From the NCBI RefSeq assembly GCF_005237295.1, contig NZ_CP033006.1, positions 186,001-250,000 on the forward strand: a stretch of DNA of 64,000 bases. The letters are read 5' to 3'. Shown piece by piece: positions 19,940-30,220 of this stretch. Numbering within the stretch: position 1 is the first letter of the stretch; every line of letters begins with the position of its first letter. Position numbers and translations under genes: made by a program. The notes beneath the pieces were generated by a model. It saw only the letters and a list, made by a program, of their open reading frames with translations. It searched no databases and had not been told where the DNA came from. The stretch comes from Buchnera aphidicola (Macrosiphum euphorbiae) (GTDB lineage Bacteria > Pseudomonadota > Gammaproteobacteria > Enterobacterales > Enterobacteriaceae).

Positions 19940-20491
19940 TTGAATATTATTAAAATGATAGTCGGATTATCTAATCCAAAAACAGAATATCATAATACAC
20001 GTCATAATATAGGTTCTTGGTACGTTTATTCCTTAGCAAAAAGTTATTTGAACAATTTTAAAAAAGAAGAAAAATTTTTTGGTTTTACTTCTTCTTGTTA
20101 TATAGATTCAAATCATGTTCGATTACTGGTACCTAATATCTTTATGAATATAAATGGTCAGTCAGTATTAAAAATGGCATCATTTTATAATATTAATTTA
20201 AGTGAAATATTAATAGTTCATGATGATCTAGAACTTAATCCTGGAATTATAAAATTAAAATATAGTTATGGACATAATGGACATAATGGACTAAGAAACA
20301 TTATTAGTGTTTTTAATAATAAAAAGATTAATTTTTATCGATTTAGAATTGGAATTGGTCGTCCAATAAATCGTGATCAAATAGCTTCTTTTGTATTATC
20401 AATTCCAACAAAAAAAGAGAGAATATTAATTGAAAGATCAATTTTACATGCAATAGAAGAAAATTTTATTTTAAATATTTTAAAATGTTAA
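19940..20491 (+). CDS. pth: Peptidyl-tRNA hydrolase
   Basis: Releases peptides from peptidyl-tRNA that dropped off the ribosome. Catalytic His22 is in [14 protein letters not shown], with LIVHDDLEL and [11 protein letters not shown] following, all typical of bacterial Pth. It is 183 aa (194 in E. coli). The start is taken as TTG at 19940: it has AAAGGA at the right distance and gives [10 protein letters not shown], matching the E. coli MTIKLIVGL. The next ATG (19955) would remove the first beta strand. It is followed by ychF 41 bp downstream, as in E. coli. Confidence 0.95.
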   Translation: MNIIKMIVGLSNPKTEYHNTRHNIGSWYVYSLAKSYLNNFKKEEKFFGFTSSCYIDSNHVRLLVPNIFMNINGQSVLKMASFYNINLSEILIVHDDLELNPGIIKLKYSYGHNGHNGLRNIISVFNNKKINFYRFRIGIGRPINRDQIASFVLSIPTKKERILIERSILHAIEENFILNILKC

Positions 20492-20531
20492 TTAAACAAA
20501 AATATCTTCTATTTTTCAAGGCGCATAAGAC

Positions 20532-21620
20532 ATGGGTTTTAAATGTGGTATTATAGGTTTGCCTAATGTTGGCAAATCTACTTTATTTAATCTTTTAACC
20601 AAGGGAAATTCAGCAGTTGCTAATTTTCCATTTTGTACTATTAAACCAAACATAGGTATTGTTCCAGTTATTGATGAACGTATTGAGCATCTTGCAAAAA
20701 TTGTTTCTCCTAAAAAAATAGTTAATGCATTTATAAAATTTATAGATATCGCCGGATTGGTTAAAGGAGCATCTAAAGGTGAAGGATTAGGTAATCAATT
20801 TTTAGCTAATATACGAGAGACAGATGCGATAGTACATGTTGTACGTTGTTTTAAAAATGAAAATATTACTCATATTTATAATAAGGTTGAACCTGCTCAA
20901 GATATAGATATTATTAATGCTGAACTTATATTATCTGATTTTGATCTTTGTGAAAAAAATATATCACAATTACAAAAAAAAATATCATTAAAAAGTAACG
21001 AGACAGAAAAAAAAATTCATGTTTTAAAGAAATGTATCAATCATTTAACAAAATTTTTAATGCTAAAAACTCTTAATTTAAATAAAGACGAAAAAGAATT
21101 AATTAGTTATTTGCGCTTTTTGACTTTAAAACCAATAATGTATGTTGCTAATATGAATGAAACAAAAGAATCTTATTATTTTTTAGACAAATTGAATAAA
21201 ATTGCTAAAAAAGAAGGTTCTACAGTTATTCCAATTTATGCAAATTTAGAATCAGAATTAGTTGAAATGAACAATGAAGAACAAAAATCTTTCATGAAAG
21301 AATTTAATATAAAAACTTTAGGTTTAAATAGTATTGTTTCTGCCGGTTATAAACTATTAAATTTAATAACTTTTTTCAGTGTTGGGATAAAAGAAATTCG
21401 TGCTTGGGAAATTCTTAATGGAAGTACCAGTATTCAAGCTGCTCATAAAATACATAGTGATTTTAGCAGGGGTTTTATTAGAGTAGAAATTATCAAATAT
21501 ATAGATTTTATAAAATATAAAAGTGAAGTGAAAATTAAAGAAATGGGTAAAATGAGAATAGAAGGGAAGAGATATTGTATTCAAGATGGGGATATTGTTC
21601 GTTTTTTATTTAATGTTTAA
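20532..21620 (+). CDS. ychF: Redox-regulated ATPase YchF (OBG family)
   Basis: P-loop protein of the Obg family associated with ribosomes and translation. The P-loop GLPNVGKST is at 9-17, followed by NFPFCTIKPN and DIAGLVKGASKGEGLGNQFL. The usual NKxD is replaced by NMNE, the feature linked to ATP rather than GTP preference. A C-terminal TGS domain is seen in IRAWEILNGSTSIQAAHKIH and GFIRVEII. The 362 aa length matches E. coli. The pth-ychF order is conserved. Confidence 0.96.
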   Translation: MGFKCGIIGLPNVGKSTLFNLLTKGNSAVANFPFCTIKPNIGIVPVIDERIEHLAKIVSPKKIVNAFIKFIDIAGLVKGASKGEGLGNQFLANIRETDAIVHVVRCFKNENITHIYNKVEPAQDIDIINAELILSDFDLCEKNISQLQKKISLKSNETEKKIHVLKKCINHLTKFLMLKTLNLNKDEKELISYLRFLTLKPIMYVANMNETKESYYFLDKLNKIAKKEGSTVIPIYANLESELVEMNNEEQKSFMKEFNIKTLGLNSIVSAGYKLLNLITFFSVGIKEIRAWEILNGSTSIQAAHKIHSDFSRGFIRVEIIKYIDFIKYKSEVKIKEMGKMRIEGKRYCIQDGDIVRFLFNV

Positions 21621-21657
21621 AATTACTTAATTTTTAAATTTATATATGTATTGTTTA

Positions 21658-21689
21658 TTAGAGAGGAAGATTTCATCTATCCTCTCTAA
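21658..21689. terminator. Hairpin between convergent ychF and thrC
   Basis: Arms TTAGAGAGGAAGAT (21658-21671) and ATCTATCCTCTCTAA (21675-21689) pair over 14 bp with a single bulged A and a three-base TTC loop. No U tract follows immediately on either strand, so termination strength is uncertain, but its location between convergent genes fits. Confidence 0.65.
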
Positions 21690-21700
21690 TGTGATAATTT

Positions 21701-22990
21701 TTATTTTTCTAATAAAAATGTTTTTAATTTACTAAAAATAGGATCAATATTATGAGATAATAATGGAAGATCAATTCTATTTTTCAGTTCATTAGGCAAT
21801 GAAATTTTAATTTTTAATATTTTTTCTATGGTATTTTTAAATTTAGCTGGATGAGCGGTACCTAGAAATAGACCAAATTCATTTTTTTTCAATTGATCTC
21901 GTAGTAATCGATATGCTATTGCAGCATGAGGTTCGGAAACATAACCTAACTCAAATAATTCTTTTAATGATTCTTTAGTCGCAGTATCTGATACGCTGCC
22001 AAATCTGAGTTCTTTTAAATTCCATTTTTTTCTATAAAATAATTCTTCAATTCGAGGCCAATTATTAGGTTGGCTAATATCCATAGCATTCGAGATTGTA
22101 GATACAGTTTTTTTAGGATTCCATGTTCCATTGTCAAGGAACCTTGGGACGGTATCGTTAGCATTTGTACAAGCTATAAATGATTTAATTGGTAATCCAA
22201 GAGATTTAGATAATAATCCAGCAGTTAGATTACCAAAATTACCACATGGTACTGCTATAACTAAATTTTTTCTTTGTTGCTCTGAAATTAAAGAAAAAGC
22301 TTCAAAATAATAACAAATTTGCGCTAATAATCTACTTATATTAATAGAGTTAGCTGAATTTAATCCTATTGATTCTTTAAGTTTTTTATCGTGAAAAGCT
22401 TCTTTTACTAGTTTTTGACAATCGTCAAAACTACCGTTGATTGATACAGTTTTTATATTTTTTCCTAAAGTACAAAATAATTTTTCTTGTAACTCACTAA
22501 TCTTTCCTTTAGGATATAAAATAATTACTCGTACATTCTTCATTTCATAAAATGCATGTGCTACTGCTGCACCTGTATCACCTGATGTTGCGGTTAAAAT
22601 AGTAACTGACTCATTGTTTTTATTGAGTGACAGTATCATTTGAGCCATAAAACGTGCTCCAAAATCTTTAAATGCTAATGTTGGTCCGTGAAACAACTCA
22701 AAACAATGTATGTCTTCTGTGATTTTTATTTTTAATGGATGTTTAAACAAAAAAGCCTGTTTAACATTTTCATATAATTTTTCTTTAGATATTTCGTGAT
22801 AAATGAACTTAGAAAGTATTTCAGTACTACGAGTAATAAAATCCATTTTTAATATTTTTTGTAATTCGATAGGTGTAATAATAGGTAATTCTACGGGAAA
22901 AAATAATCCTTGTTGTTTTCCTAATCCTAATTTTACAGCTGTTTCAAAGTTTACTTGTTCGCTATGATCTTTTAAATTATAAAGTCTCAT
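21701..22990 (-). CDS. thrC: Threonine synthase
   Basis: PLP enzyme converting O-phosphohomoserine to threonine, the last step of the pathway. MRLYNLKDHSEQVNFETAV and the PLP-lysine segment FHGPTLAFKDFGARFMA are diagnostic, with GDTGAAVAHAF and VAVP(C)GNFGN-type phosphate-binding motifs following. The 429 aa length matches E. coli (428). It is the third gene of thrABC with a three-base gap from thrB and an AGGAT Shine-Dalgarno inside the thrB end. Threonine is an essential amino acid for the aphid host. Confidence 0.97.
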   Translation of the reverse strand: MRLYNLKDHSEQVNFETAVKLGLGKQQGLFFPVELPIITPIELQKILKMDFITRSTEILSKFIYHEISKEKLYENVKQAFLFKHPLKIKITEDIHCFELFHGPTLAFKDFGARFMAQMILSLNKNNESVTILTATSGDTGAAVAHAFYEMKNVRVIILYPKGKISELQEKLFCTLGKNIKTVSINGSFDDCQKLVKEAFHDKKLKESIGLNSANSINISRLLAQICYYFEAFSLISEQQRKNLVIAVPCGNFGNLTAGLLSKSLGLPIKSFIACTNANDTVPRFLDNGTWNPKKTVSTISNAMDISQPNNWPRIEELFYRKKWNLKELRFGSVSDTATKESLKELFELGYVSEPHAAIAYRLLRDQLKKNEFGLFLGTAHPAKFKNTIEKILKIKISLPNELKNRIDLPLLSHNIDPIFSKLKTFLLEK

Positions 22991-22993
22991 TTT

Positions 22994-23923
22994 TTATCCT
23001 ATTTTACGTGCACCTTTTGAATCTAAAAAACAAATGTGAACAAATCCTGTTTCATTTTGTAAATAATTTTCTGTTAACCATGAAGATATTTTTTGAGCTG
23101 TATGTATATTATCAGAAATAGAAAAAATAGTAGGACCTGAACCAGATATACCACAACTAATAGCTCCAATTTTTTTAATGTTTTCTTTGGCTTTTAAAAA
23201 ATTAGGCAGTAATTTTATACGATATGGTTCTGCTATAAAATCTTGCATTAATCGTGCTGCTAAATAAGGTTGTTGACTATATGAGGCATGAATGAAACCA
23301 GCTAAATAACGACTATTTTTAATGCATGTTTCTTTTTTGTACTTTTTTGGTAGTATTTCTCTTGCTTCTGAAGTAGGAACTTTTATTCCTGGCCAGGCTA
23401 TTATCCAGAACCAATTCTTAAAACTTGGGATTGTTTGGCTTATTATCTCAGAATCTTCTAGTATTAACTGTAACCCTCCAAGATAAGATGGAGCAACATT
23501 ATCATAGTGTATGCTTCCTGATATTTCACCTTCTATTTCTCCCATAAGAAATAATAATTCTTTTGAACTTAAAGGTTTATTACACAATTCATTCATAGCA
23601 ACTAAAGTGGCTACTACTGAACAAGCACTAGAACCTAGTCCTGATCCAATAGGCATATTTTTTTCTAGTAGAATAGAAACTGGAACATTTTTTTTTATGA
23701 CACTACAAAATTTTAACCAGCATTTCCAAACGATATTTTTTTCAGTATTTTTAGGTAATTTGTTAGAAAATACACCTTTGTTGATTAAGTTGAATTTCTT
23801 TGATAATTTTACTGTTACAAAATCGCCTAATAAATCACCATTTATAGGTATAATTGCTGCACCTAAAATATCAAATCCCACTCCAACATTACCAATAGAA
23901 GCTGGCGCATAAATTTTAATCAT
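22994..23923 (-). CDS. thrB: Homoserine kinase
   Basis: GHMP-family kinase phosphorylating homoserine. The protein starts [20 protein letters not shown] like E. coli ThrB and contains the GHMP ATP loop [16 protein letters not shown] around 90-105 and the C-terminal [12 protein letters not shown] motif. It has 309 aa against 310 in E. coli. GGAG precedes the ATG by seven bases. The gene sits between thrA (17 bp) and thrC (3 bp) and is clearly cotranscribed. Confidence 0.97.
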   Translation of the reverse strand: MIKIYAPASIGNVGVGFDILGAAIIPINGDLLGDFVTVKLSKKFNLINKGVFSNKLPKNTEKNIVWKCWLKFCSVIKKNVPVSILLEKNMPIGSGLGSSACSVVATLVAMNELCNKPLSSKELLFLMGEIEGEISGSIHYDNVAPSYLGGLQLILEDSEIISQTIPSFKNWFWIIAWPGIKVPTSEAREILPKKYKKETCIKNSRYLAGFIHASYSQQPYLAARLMQDFIAEPYRIKLLPNFLKAKENIKKIGAISCGISGSGPTIFSISDNIHTAQKISSWLTENYLQNETGFVHICFLDSKGARKIG

Positions 23924-23940
23924 TACTATGCTCCTGACGT

Positions 23941-26391
23941 TTATGATAGTGTACGCAGTAAGTCGGAAAATACTCCAGACGCTGTAACATTATTACCGGC
24001 ACCGTAGCCTCTTAGTACTAAAGGAATAGGTTGATAATAATTAGTATAAAATGCGAGTGCATTTTCACCATTTTTTATTTTATATAATGGATCATTAATT
24101 TTCACTTCTTCGAGTTTTATAAAAAATTGTTTCTTTTGTTCTATAGTTGCAACAAATCGTAGTACATTTCCTGCACTGCGTGCTTGATTAGTTTTTTCTA
24201 AAAAATACAAATCTAATTCTTTTAGTTTCAATAAAAATTTATCAACATCTTTATATCTTTTAAAATTTTCCGGTAGTAAAGGTTCAATTTTTATATCTTT
24301 GAGTTCTATATCATATCCAGATTCACGTGCTAAAATTAGCAGTTTTCTTGCAACATCTATACCAGATAAATCATCACATGGATTTGGTTCAGTAAAACCT
24401 AAGTCTTTAGCTTCCTTAGTAGCTTGTGACAATAAAACACCTTCTTCTAATCTTCCGAAAATAAAAGATAATGACCCAGATAATATACCTTTAAACCGAA
24501 TTAAAGTATCACCTGTTTTAAATAGATTTTGAAGAGTTTCTATTACTGGTAATCCTGCTCCAACGTTAGTTTCATATAGAAATTTTTTATTTGTTTCAGT
24601 AGTAGCATTTCTTATTTTTTTATAGTAGCTCCATTCACTAGTATTTGCTTTTTTATTTGAAGTAACAACATGAAAATCATTATAAATAAAATTTACATAT
24701 TGTTCTGATAATAATTGATCAGACGTACAATCAACAATTACTGAATTTGAAAAATTATTATTCTTTATTAAACTATTTAATAGTTCTAAATCAAAGTTCT
24801 TACTTGATTTTTTAAAATCTCTTTTCCAATCAGATAAATTATGTTCATTATTTAAAAAAAATATTTTTTTAGAATTTGCAATAGTACAAATTTTAATCTC
24901 TATATTTCTTTCTTCTAAAAATTTTTTTTGTTTTAATATTTGATTTAATAGTGTACGACCAACTCCACCTATTCCCATTAAAAAAACATGAATGATTTTT
25001 TTATTGCAAAATAATATATTATGAACATTTTGAACAGCTTTTAAAATATGTTCTTTTTTCATTACTAGTGAAATAGAATGTTTTGAAGAGCCTTGTGCAA
25101 TTGCAAGAATATTAATTTTTGAAGCTCCTAGAGTAGAAAATATTTTTGATGCAATATTATATTTTTTATAAATATTTGATCCAATTACTGAAAGAATAGA
25201 TAGGTTTTCTTTTGTTTTAAAGGGATTTAGTAATCCATTTTTCAATTCTAATTGAAATTCTTTGTTTAATGAGTGTAGAACTTTATAAACATCATGTTTG
25301 AAAATACAAAAATTTATTTTATATTCTGAAGATGATTGAGTAATTAGTAATATTTTAATGTTATCTCTTGAGATTATAGAAAATACACGTGGAATAATAT
25401 TTCTTACATCTTTTATATAAGGTCCAGATATATTAAACATTACTATGTCATTAAGATAAGTAACACCTTTCAAGAAATCTTTTTTAGAATCATTCTTTTG
25501 ACAAATTAAAGTTCCAATAGATTCAATTTTATCAGTATTTTTAATAAAACATGGGATTTTAAACTGAGAAAGTGGTTCAATAGTACGAGGATGTAATACC
25601 TTAGCACCAAAATAAGATAATTCCATTGCTTCTTGATATGATATTGATTTCAATAAATAAGTATTTTGAATTTTTCTTGGATCAGAAGTAAAAACTCCGT
25701 CAACATCAGTCCAGATCTCACAGCAATTTGCATCCAAACAAGCTGCTAAAACTGCAGCAGAATAATCAGAACCATTTCGTCCTAATACTACTAATTCTTT
25801 ATCTTTATTACCTGAAATAAAACCAGGCATCAAAATAATATTATTTTTATCAATATTTATATTATGAATACGTTCTTTAGATTTAGATATGTCAACTCTT
25901 GAATCTAAGTAGTTGTTACCTATGGAAACAAAATTCTTGACAGGATTGATGATAGTTACATTATGATTCTTAGATTGTAATATACTTTTCATAATAAAAA
26001 CTGAAAGTATTTCTCCACGAGAAATTATAGTGGCACGAATATTATCTGGACATTGTTTTAATAATATTATTCCATGTATTATATTTTTTAATTTATCAAA
26101 TTCTTTTTTTATAATTTTTTCTATTTCTTGATAGGGAAAATTAGATTGTATTTTTAAAAGATTATTTGTTAATTGAATAAATATATTTTCTGCAAGATCT
26201 ATACTTTCTAAAATTTGATTATTCTTAATTGTTTTTTCTACAACTTTAACAAGATAATTAGTAACTTTAGCTGGTGCTGAAAGAACCACTGCAATTTGAT
26301 CTTTTTTAACGTTTTCTTCTATAATATTAGCTACACATAAAAATTTTTCTGCATTAGCTAATGAAGTGCCACCAAATTTTAATAATTTCAT
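23941..26391 (-). CDS. thrA: Bifunctional aspartokinase I/homoserine dehydrogenase I
   Basis: Fused enzyme for the first and third steps from aspartate to threonine. The kinase part starts [13 protein letters not shown] and has [16 protein letters not shown] (205-219) and [16 protein letters not shown]-type regulatory repeats occupy about 310-460. The dehydrogenase part begins near 467 with the NAD-binding GIGGVGRT (473-480) and contains [14 protein letters not shown] and [15 protein letters not shown]. The 816 aa length matches E. coli (820), so the interface for threonine feedback is at least physically retained. An attenuator-like hairpin lies in the leader. Confidence 0.97.
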   Translation of the reverse strand: MKLLKFGGTSLANAEKFLCVANIIEENVKKDQIAVVLSAPAKVTNYLVKVVEKTIKNNQILESIDLAENIFIQLTNNLLKIQSNFPYQEIEKIIKKEFDKLKNIIHGIILLKQCPDNIRATIISRGEILSVFIMKSILQSKNHNVTIINPVKNFVSIGNNYLDSRVDISKSKERIHNINIDKNNIILMPGFISGNKDKELVVLGRNGSDYSAAVLAACLDANCCEIWTDVDGVFTSDPRKIQNTYLLKSISYQEAMELSYFGAKVLHPRTIEPLSQFKIPCFIKNTDKIESIGTLICQKNDSKKDFLKGVTYLNDIVMFNISGPYIKDVRNIIPRVFSIISRDNIKILLITQSSSEYKINFCIFKHDVYKVLHSLNKEFQLELKNGLLNPFKTKENLSILSVIGSNIYKKYNIASKIFSTLGASKINILAIAQGSSKHSISLVMKKEHILKAVQNVHNILFCNKKIIHVFLMGIGGVGRTLLNQILKQKKFLEERNIEIKICTIANSKKIFFLNNEHNLSDWKRDFKKSSKNFDLELLNSLIKNNNFSNSVIVDCTSDQLLSEQYVNFIYNDFHVVTSNKKANTSEWSYYKKIRNATTETNKKFLYETNVGAGLPVIETLQNLFKTGDTLIRFKGILSGSLSFIFGRLEEGVLLSQATKEAKDLGFTEPNPCDDLSGIDVARKLLILARESGYDIELKDIKIEPLLPENFKRYKDVDKFLLKLKELDLYFLEKTNQARSAGNVLRFVATIEQKKQFFIKLEEVKINDPLYKIKNGENALAFYTNYYQPIPLVLRGYGAGNNVTASGVFSDLLRTLS

Positions 26392-26420
26392 ATTTTATAA
26401 TTCCTTATGTTTATGTCATA

Positions 26421-26454
26421 AAAAAACCCGCCTTTGGGTATGGGCAGGTTTTTT
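26421..26454 (-). promoter_or_regulatory. Attenuator-like terminator hairpin in the thrABC leader
   Basis: Minus-strand RNA forms AAAAAACCTGCC (26454-26443) with GGCGGGTTTTTT (26432-26421), 12 pairs with one U-G wobble, followed by a U run. It is a classic intrinsic terminator placed 30 bp before the thrA start with no other minus-strand gene for 1.1 kb upstream. An upstream TGTGGGC (26476-26470) can pair with GCCCATA (26445-26439) and partly exclude the terminator. No Thr/Ile-rich leader peptide was found; the only short frame (26557-26522) encodes just two Ile. Confidence 0.65.
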
Positions 26455-27023
26455 AAAAAGATCATCTGAGCCCACATCATGACTAGTTATAATAATTAGA
26501 ACAGCTATTCTAGTGAAGAGGCTATAAATAGATATTAATATTTTTTTGTGAATACATAAAGTCTGTTAATTAATTCTATTAAGTAATATCTTTTAATATA
26601 TAATTTATATTGTTAATGAAAAATATTTTTATTTATTTAGAATGCTGTAAAAGCAGTATTTTTTGATTTTATCATAAATTAGATATGTTTATGTTCATAA
26701 AAAATTATTTATTTATGAAATATTATTTTTTATAATTAAATATAAAATATAACATAAATTACATTTTGATATAGACAGAATACATGTTTTTAATTTTTTT
26801 AATTTGTGTAATTACTGTTTTTATTGAAAACTTTTTTCATTGAATTAATTTTTATAACATAATGATCATTATTAGTGGAATAGTTTAAAAAATAAATATT
26901 TTATTTTTAATTTTATATTAAAAGTTAATATGTTTAATATATTGTATTTTTCTTAAAAAATATCAGTCTATTATTTTAAATTTTTAATATAATTCACTTT
27001 ACATTAACCATTTATTTAATATT
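26455..27023. other. Gene-free A/T-rich stretch between thrA and hpt
   Basis: About 570 bp upstream of the divergent thrA and hpt genes. Besides the thr leader elements at its left end it holds one plus-strand hairpin (26641-26660). No protein-coding frame, tRNA or repeat is recognisable. Promoters for both genes must lie here but cannot be placed with confidence because nearly every hexamer is A/T-rich. Confidence 0.6.
26641..26664 (+). terminator. Terminator-like hairpin upstream of hpt
   Basis: AATGCTG (26641-26647) pairs with CAGTATT (26654-26660) around a six-base loop and is followed by TTTT. One pair is G-U on the plus strand but A-C on the minus strand, so a plus-strand RNA is favoured. 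No plus-strand gene precedes it, which is unexplained. Confidence 0.4.
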
Positions 27024-27560
27024 ATGAAACATATCATTCAAGTTATCATTACTGAAAAAGAACTTGATATTCGCGTTCGAGAATTAGGTCAAGAAATTAC
27101 TAAAAAGTATAAAAATAGTAAAAATAAAATGATATTAATAGCATTACTACGTGGTTCATTTGTATTTATAGCTGATTTATGTCGGAGAATTAATATTAAA
27201 CACGAAATAGATTTTATGACAACTTCTAGTTATGGTCGGGGAATGCTATCTAGTGGCGACGTAAAAATTATCAAAGATTTAGATGAAGATATTTATAATA
27301 AACATGTTTTAATTGTAGAAGATATTATTGATTCAGGAAAAACTTTAAGTAAAGTATTAGGTATTCTGAAACTTAGAAATCCAAAATCATTATCAATTTG
27401 TACTCTTTTAGATAAACCTGATTACCGTGAGGTGGATATTAATGTTGATTTTATAGGGTTCTCTATTTTGGAGAATTTTTTTATAGTAGGTTATGGTATT
27501 GATTATGCTCAATCTTATCGTCATCTACCATATATAGGAAAAGTAGTTTTTAAAAAATAA
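27024..27560 (+). CDS. hpt: Hypoxanthine phosphoribosyltransferase
   Basis: Purine salvage enzyme converting hypoxanthine (and guanine more weakly) plus PRPP to the nucleotide. The 178 aa length matches E. coli Hpt. The PRPP-binding motif [18 protein letters not shown] and the flexible loop region [16 protein letters not shown] are clear, with the C-terminal [20 protein letters not shown]. It probably works on purines supplied by the host. Convergent with panC, 24 bp apart, with no clear terminator. Confidence 0.95.
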   Translation: MKHIIQVIITEKELDIRVRELGQEITKKYKNSKNKMILIALLRGSFVFIADLCRRINIKHEIDFMTTSSYGRGMLSSGDVKIIKDLDEDIYNKHVLIVEDIIDSGKTLSKVLGILKLRNPKSLSICTLLDKPDYREVDINVDFIGFSILENFFIVGYGIDYAQSYRHLPYIGKVVFKK

Positions 27561-27584
27561 AATAACATAAAAGATACAGCTATT

Positions 27585-28442
27585 TCAATTAATTAAAGAA
27601 AATTTTTTATTATCAATTAAACGAGTTTTTCCTAACCATACAGATGCTAGAAGAACTACTTTTTTAATTTTTTTAGATGGATTTTTTAATGTTTTGGAAT
27701 CATATATATTAAATACATCAATAGAAAACCCTTTTTGAATTAATAAATTTTTTGATGCATTAATGATTTTTTTTCTAACATGACTTTCTTCTTTTGCAAT
27801 TTTTTCACATGTTTCTCTTATAATTTTATATAAATAAGGTGCTATTTTATTTTCTTGAGAATTTAAATTATTATTTCTTGAGCTTAGAGCAAGTCCATTT
27901 TTTAGTCGTATTATAGGTAAGCTAATTATCTTTATCATATAATTCAATTCTTTTACAAGAATTTTTATAATTAATAATTGTTGATAATCTTTTTCTCCAA
28001 AGAAAGCAAAATCTGGTTGTATAAAATTGAATAATTTGGCAATAATTGTTGTGACACCTTTAAAATGTCCCGGTCGTGCTTGCCCCTCTAAAATTTTCGA
28101 TAATTTTGGAACTTCAACAAACGTTTGATTTTTTATACCATTAGGATAAATTTGATCAATATGAGGAAAAAAAACTATATCTACATTTTTTTCTTTTAAT
28201 ATTGCACAATCTTGTATAAAGGTTTGGGGATAGTTTTTTAGATCTGATAAATTATTAAATTGCATTGGATTGATAAAAATACTTACTATAATAATATCTG
28301 CATATTTTTTTGCTAACAGTATTAATTTTACATGACCATTGTGCAAATTACCCATTGTAGGAACTAGACCTATTTTTTTATTTGTTTTTTTTAGAAGTAT
28401 TATTTTTTTATGTAATATTTCTATTTTTTTTATAATATACAA
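27585..28442 (-). CDS. panC: Pantothenate synthetase
   Basis: Ligates pantoate and beta-alanine with ATP. The nucleotidyltransferase HxGH-like motif is in PTMGNLHNGHVKLI (His34, His37), with FINPMQFNN, FFGEKDYQQL and the ALSSRN loop following; 285 aa against 283 in E. coli. The start is TTG at 28442, supported by GGAG five bases before it and by MYIIKKIEIL aligning with the E. coli N-terminus. It is 15 bp downstream of panB in an operon. panD is not in the window, so beta-alanine may come from elsewhere. Confidence 0.95.
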   Translation of the reverse strand: MYIIKKIEILHKKIILLKKTNKKIGLVPTMGNLHNGHVKLILLAKKYADIIIVSIFINPMQFNNLSDLKNYPQTFIQDCAILKEKNVDIVFFPHIDQIYPNGIKNQTFVEVPKLSKILEGQARPGHFKGVTTIIAKLFNFIQPDFAFFGEKDYQQLLIIKILVKELNYMIKIISLPIIRLKNGLALSSRNNNLNSQENKIAPYLYKIIRETCEKIAKEESHVRKKIINASKNLLIQKGFSIDVFNIYDSKTLKNPSKKIKKVVLLASVWLGKTRLIDNKKFSLIN

Positions 28443-28457
28443 TTTAACTCCATATTT

Positions 28458-29249
28458 TTAGAAACTATATTTTTTATTAGGAAAAATGCCTTTTTTAACT
28501 TCGTATATATATTTTTGAATTGCTTTTTGAACACTACCACTTTCAGAAAGAAAATTTTTAGTAAAACTAGGCTTTTTACCTTCAGTAATTCCTAATAAGT
28601 CATGCATTACAAGAATTTGTCCATCAGTATATTTGCCTGATCCTATCCCAATAACTGGAATAGATAAATTTTCAGTTATTTGTTTTGCTAATTTTTCTGG
28701 AATACATTCCACTACAAGCATTTGAATTCCAGATTCTTCTAATAATAAGGCATCATCTATTAATTTTTTTGCATCACTTGCGTTTCTTCCCTGAACTTTA
28801 TATCCGCTTAAATAGTTAAAGGATTGGGGTGTTAAACCTATGTGACCACATACTAATATTGATCTATCAGATAGTTCTTTAATAATTTCAACTAGCCATT
28901 TTCCACCTTCTATTTTTATCATATTTGCACCGGATCTTATAATTTTTGCCGTGCTTTTAAGCGCTTGTTTAGTATTGTAATAAGACATGAACGGTAAATC
29001 AGATAACAAGAAAGTGTTTGGTGCTCCTTTTCTAACTGCTTTTGTATGATACTCAATATCTTTAATTTTTACTGATAATGTAGAACTGTGACCTTGTATA
29101 GTCATTCCAAGAGAATCACCTGTAAGTATAACTGGAATACCTTGATTAGAAAATAATTTAGCAAAGCTAAAGTCATAAGCTGTGATGGCTGCAAATTTTA
29201 TTTTATTTTTTTTCCAATTTTTTAATTCAGAAATTGTAATAGATTCCAT
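28458..29249 (-). CDS. panB: 3-methyl-2-oxobutanoate hydroxymethyltransferase
   Basis: First committed enzyme of pantothenate synthesis, making ketopantoate from 2-oxoisovalerate. The 263 aa protein has the metal-binding [16 protein letters not shown] (from 43, Asp45) and the conserved [19 protein letters not shown] and [20 protein letters not shown] segments. GGAG precedes the ATG. It leads the panB-panC pair. Its substrate is an intermediate of valine synthesis, a pathway that begins with IlvIH encoded at the right end of the window. Confidence 0.96.
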   Translation of the reverse strand: MESITISELKNWKKNKIKFAAITAYDFSFAKLFSNQGIPVILTGDSLGMTIQGHSSTLSVKIKDIEYHTKAVRKGAPNTFLLSDLPFMSYYNTKQALKSTAKIIRSGANMIKIEGGKWLVEIIKELSDRSILVCGHIGLTPQSFNYLSGYKVQGRNASDAKKLIDDALLLEESGIQMLVVECIPEKLAKQITENLSIPVIGIGSGKYTDGQILVMHDLLGITEGKKPSFTKNFLSESGSVQKAIQKYIYEVKKGIFPNKKYSF

Positions 29250-29367
29250 ATTTACTCCGGTTGATTATATTTGGATAACAATGTAAATTGAATTGTGAAA
29301 GGATATTCAAATTAATTTTTTCAATCAATTGAACATCCTCCCTATCTAAATATTTCAATCTGTAAAA

Positions 29368-29823
29368 TTAACCAGTCATTTGTTTTTCTCTAATTTCTGC
29401 TAGTGTTTTACAATCAATACAAAGATTAGCAGTAGGTCTAGCTTCTAAACGACGAATTCCAATCTCAATACCACAAGAATTACAGTAACCAAAATCTTTT
29501 TCTTTAATTTTTTTTAAAGTGATTTCAATTTTTTTAATTAATTTTCGACTGCGATCGCGATTTCGTAAATCTAAACTAAATTCTTCTTCTTGTGTAGCCC
29601 GATCAATAGGATCTGGAAAATTTGTAGCTTTATCTTGTATATAGAGTAGAGTATGGTTAATTTCATCTTTTAATTGATTTTTCCATGTTTCAAGAATTTT
29701 ATGAAAGTGTAACATTTGATCTTCATTCATGTATTGTTCATCTATTTTTTTTTGATAAGGTTCTAAACCTGCAATAGAAAGAACATTTAAAGATGATGTT
29801 TTTTTATTTTTTTCTTTTTCCAT
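29368..29823 (-). CDS. dksA: RNA polymerase-binding transcription factor DksA
   Basis: Secondary-channel regulator of RNA polymerase that acts with ppGpp in E. coli. The 151 aa length is identical to E. coli. The central coiled coil carries the acidic tip [12 protein letters not shown] (Asp71, Asp74) and the C-terminal zinc finger has Cys114, Cys117, Cys135 and Cys138 (CNSCG and CIDC). GGAGAG precedes the ATG. Full retention of tip and finger suggests real function despite the general loss of regulators in this genome type. Confidence 0.96.
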   Translation of the reverse strand: MEKEKNKKTSSLNVLSIAGLEPYQKKIDEQYMNEDQMLHFHKILETWKNQLKDEINHTLLYIQDKATNFPDPIDRATQEEEFSLDLRNRDRSRKLIKKIEITLKKIKEKDFGYCNSCGIEIGIRRLEARPTANLCIDCKTLAEIREKQMTG

Positions 29824-30220
29824 AGCTCTCTCCGAGATAATATTTTTAATAAATATTGAAAATAAAGAAAAATTGTCAATATAATATTTATTATATTAAT
29901 TTTATAAATTTAAATTTAGCAAACATTTTTTAAGATATATTAAATTTATATTTTTTCTTAATGTACTATTCAGATTTTAATTGAAAGAATTTAAGTCAGA
30001 AAAAACTTTCTTAAGTTTTTTAAAAAAATACTTTAAAATATTGTATTTGAATATAATTTTTTCTTATCTTATCGATAAATGAAACATTATAATAAACTAT
30101 GTTAACATAAACTATAATTAAATATTTTTTTATATGATTAGATTAATTTTTAAAGAAATGTCTTTTTTATAAAAAATAAATTTATTATTTTTATTGATAT
30201 TTATAATAGGATTTTTTTAA
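29824..30220. other. Gene-free stretch between divergent dksA and truA
   Basis: About 400 bp, over 80 percent A/T, holding the promoters of two divergent genes. A symmetric hairpin, AAAAAACTT (30000-30008) with AAGTTTTTT (30013-30021), is the only structured element noticed. No coding frame or RNA gene is recognisable. Confidence 0.6.

Noticed and set aside
23511-23912. Open frame of 133 codons on the plus strand inside thrB
   Set aside because: Antisense shadow of a well-conserved gene, without ribosome site or homology.
26522-26557. Possible thrL leader peptide
   Set aside because: Eleven residues with no Thr and only two Ile codons, no Shine-Dalgarno, and a stop more than 40 bases before the candidate antiterminator.
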